The notes under the pieces are model-generated. The model ran no database searches and was not told the origin of the DNA. It worked only from the letters and a program-made list of their open reading frames with translations. From assembly GCA_025456105.1 (NCBI GenBank), contig JALOLG010000095.1, forward strand, positions 1 to 6,305: a stretch of 6,305 bases of DNA, in the 5' to 3' direction. Origin of the DNA: Ilumatobacteraceae bacterium (GTDB lineage Bacteria; Actinomycetota; Acidimicrobiia; Acidimicrobiales; Ilumatobacteraceae). Made by a program: the position numbers and the translations under genes. Of this stretch, positions 5,949-6,305 are shown piece by piece. The number at the start of each line of letters is the position of its first letter. Position 1 is the first letter of the stretch.

Positions 5949-6305
5949 TTGATCGTCGTCGGCCTCACCGGAGGCATCGGCGCCGGCAAGTCGACGGTGT
6001 CGGCGATGCTCGCCGAGCACGGCGCGGTCATCGTCGACGCCGACCAGATCGCCCGCGACCTCCAGGCGCCGGGGTCGCCCGTGCTCGACCGAATGGCCGA
6101 GCGGTTCGGCGCCCACATCATCCGCGACGACGGCTCGCTCGACCGGGCCGCGGTGGCAGCGATCGTGGTCCCCGACGCCGAGGCGCTGAAGGACCTGAAC
6201 GGCATCGTCCACCCGGCGATGCAGGACGAGATCCAGCGCCAGATCGACGCCCACCGCGACACCGATCGGGTGGTGGTGCTCGACTTCCCGCTGCTCGGCG
6301 AGAAC
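5949..6305 (+). CDS. coaE: Dephospho-CoA kinase, 3' end cut by window edge
   Basis: The first 119 codons of the enzyme that phosphorylates the 3'-hydroxyl of dephospho-CoA with ATP, the last step of coenzyme A synthesis in the cytosol. The N-terminus reads VVGLTGGIGAGKSTV, giving the Walker A P-loop at residues 8-16 (K14, S15). It continues with VDADQIARDL (29-38, D30/D32 in the CoA-binding and catalytic region), NGIVHPAM (84-91, the family HP motif) and VVLDFPLLGEN (109-119, the D-x-P-L-L motif). About 200 residues is typical for CoaE, so roughly 80 or more are missing. In mycobacteria the protein carries an extra C-terminal domain; whether that is so here cannot be seen. The start is TTG 5949, one nt after the rpsA stop. 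No ATG or GTG in this frame gives a complete P-loop, and the ribosome binding site is weak, so coupling to rpsA translation is likely. Confidence 0.95.
   Translation, partial: MIVVGLTGGIGAGKSTVSAMLAEHGAVIVDADQIARDLQAPGSPVLDRMAERFGAHIIRDDGSLDRAAVAAIVVPDAEALKDLNGIVHPAMQDEIQRQIDAHRDTDRVVVLDFPLLGEN

Noticed and set aside
3931..5952. Plus-strand open frame overlapping the methyltransferase and rpsA in another frame
   Set aside because: It has Arg/Gly/Pro/Ala-rich low-complexity translation, crosses an intergenic gap and two real genes, and has no supported start.
4592..6262. Long minus-strand open frame opposite rpsA and coaE (556 codons)
   Set aside because: It is a shadow of two well-conserved genes, has a repetitive biased composition and no recognisable motif.

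Overview
This window is a compact, high-G+C (by eye about 70%) chromosomal segment from an actinobacterium. The gene content fits: a PdtaR-type CheY-ANTAR regulator, polA, a methyltransferase, rpsA with actinobacterial S1-domain sequence, and coaE. The order pdtaR ... polA ... rpsA-coaE is also found in Mycobacterium and other Actinobacteria (from memory). Acidimicrobiia is a plausible class, but that is an inference from overall style, not a demonstrated placement. All genes lie on the + strand.

Layout. Bases 1-126 hold no convincing gene but are rich in inverted repeats. A tRNA gene with a CAA anticodon (Leu by anticodon) occupies 127-200. It is followed 28 nt later by a small helical, coiled-coil-like protein of unknown function (229-516), then an ANTAR response regulator (566-1144). 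After 13 nt comes polA (1158-3827), a full-length DNA polymerase I. Its stop overlaps the start of a class I SAM-dependent methyltransferase (3824-4555) by 4 nt. A 75-nt gap with a possible extended -10 element precedes rpsA (4631-5947, TTG start). coaE begins 1 nt after the rpsA stop (also TTG) and runs off the right edge.

How the genes relate. Most are housekeeping: leucine decoding, DNA repair and Okazaki-fragment maturation (polA), translation (rpsA) and the last step of coenzyme A synthesis (coaE). The regulator probably acts on RNA as an antiterminator under a sensor kinase encoded elsewhere. Tight spacing suggests pdtaR-polA-methyltransferase and rpsA-coaE as two transcription units, possibly with read-through between them.

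I see no mobile element, CRISPR array, defence system or clearly novel system. The most unusual items are the tRNA, which has a Leu-type D-arm and CAA anticodon but only a 5-nt variable loop, and the nested inverted repeats just upstream of it. PolA shows a tyrosine at the ddNTP-selectivity position and a degenerate proofreading domain; both fit what is known of actinobacterial PolA.
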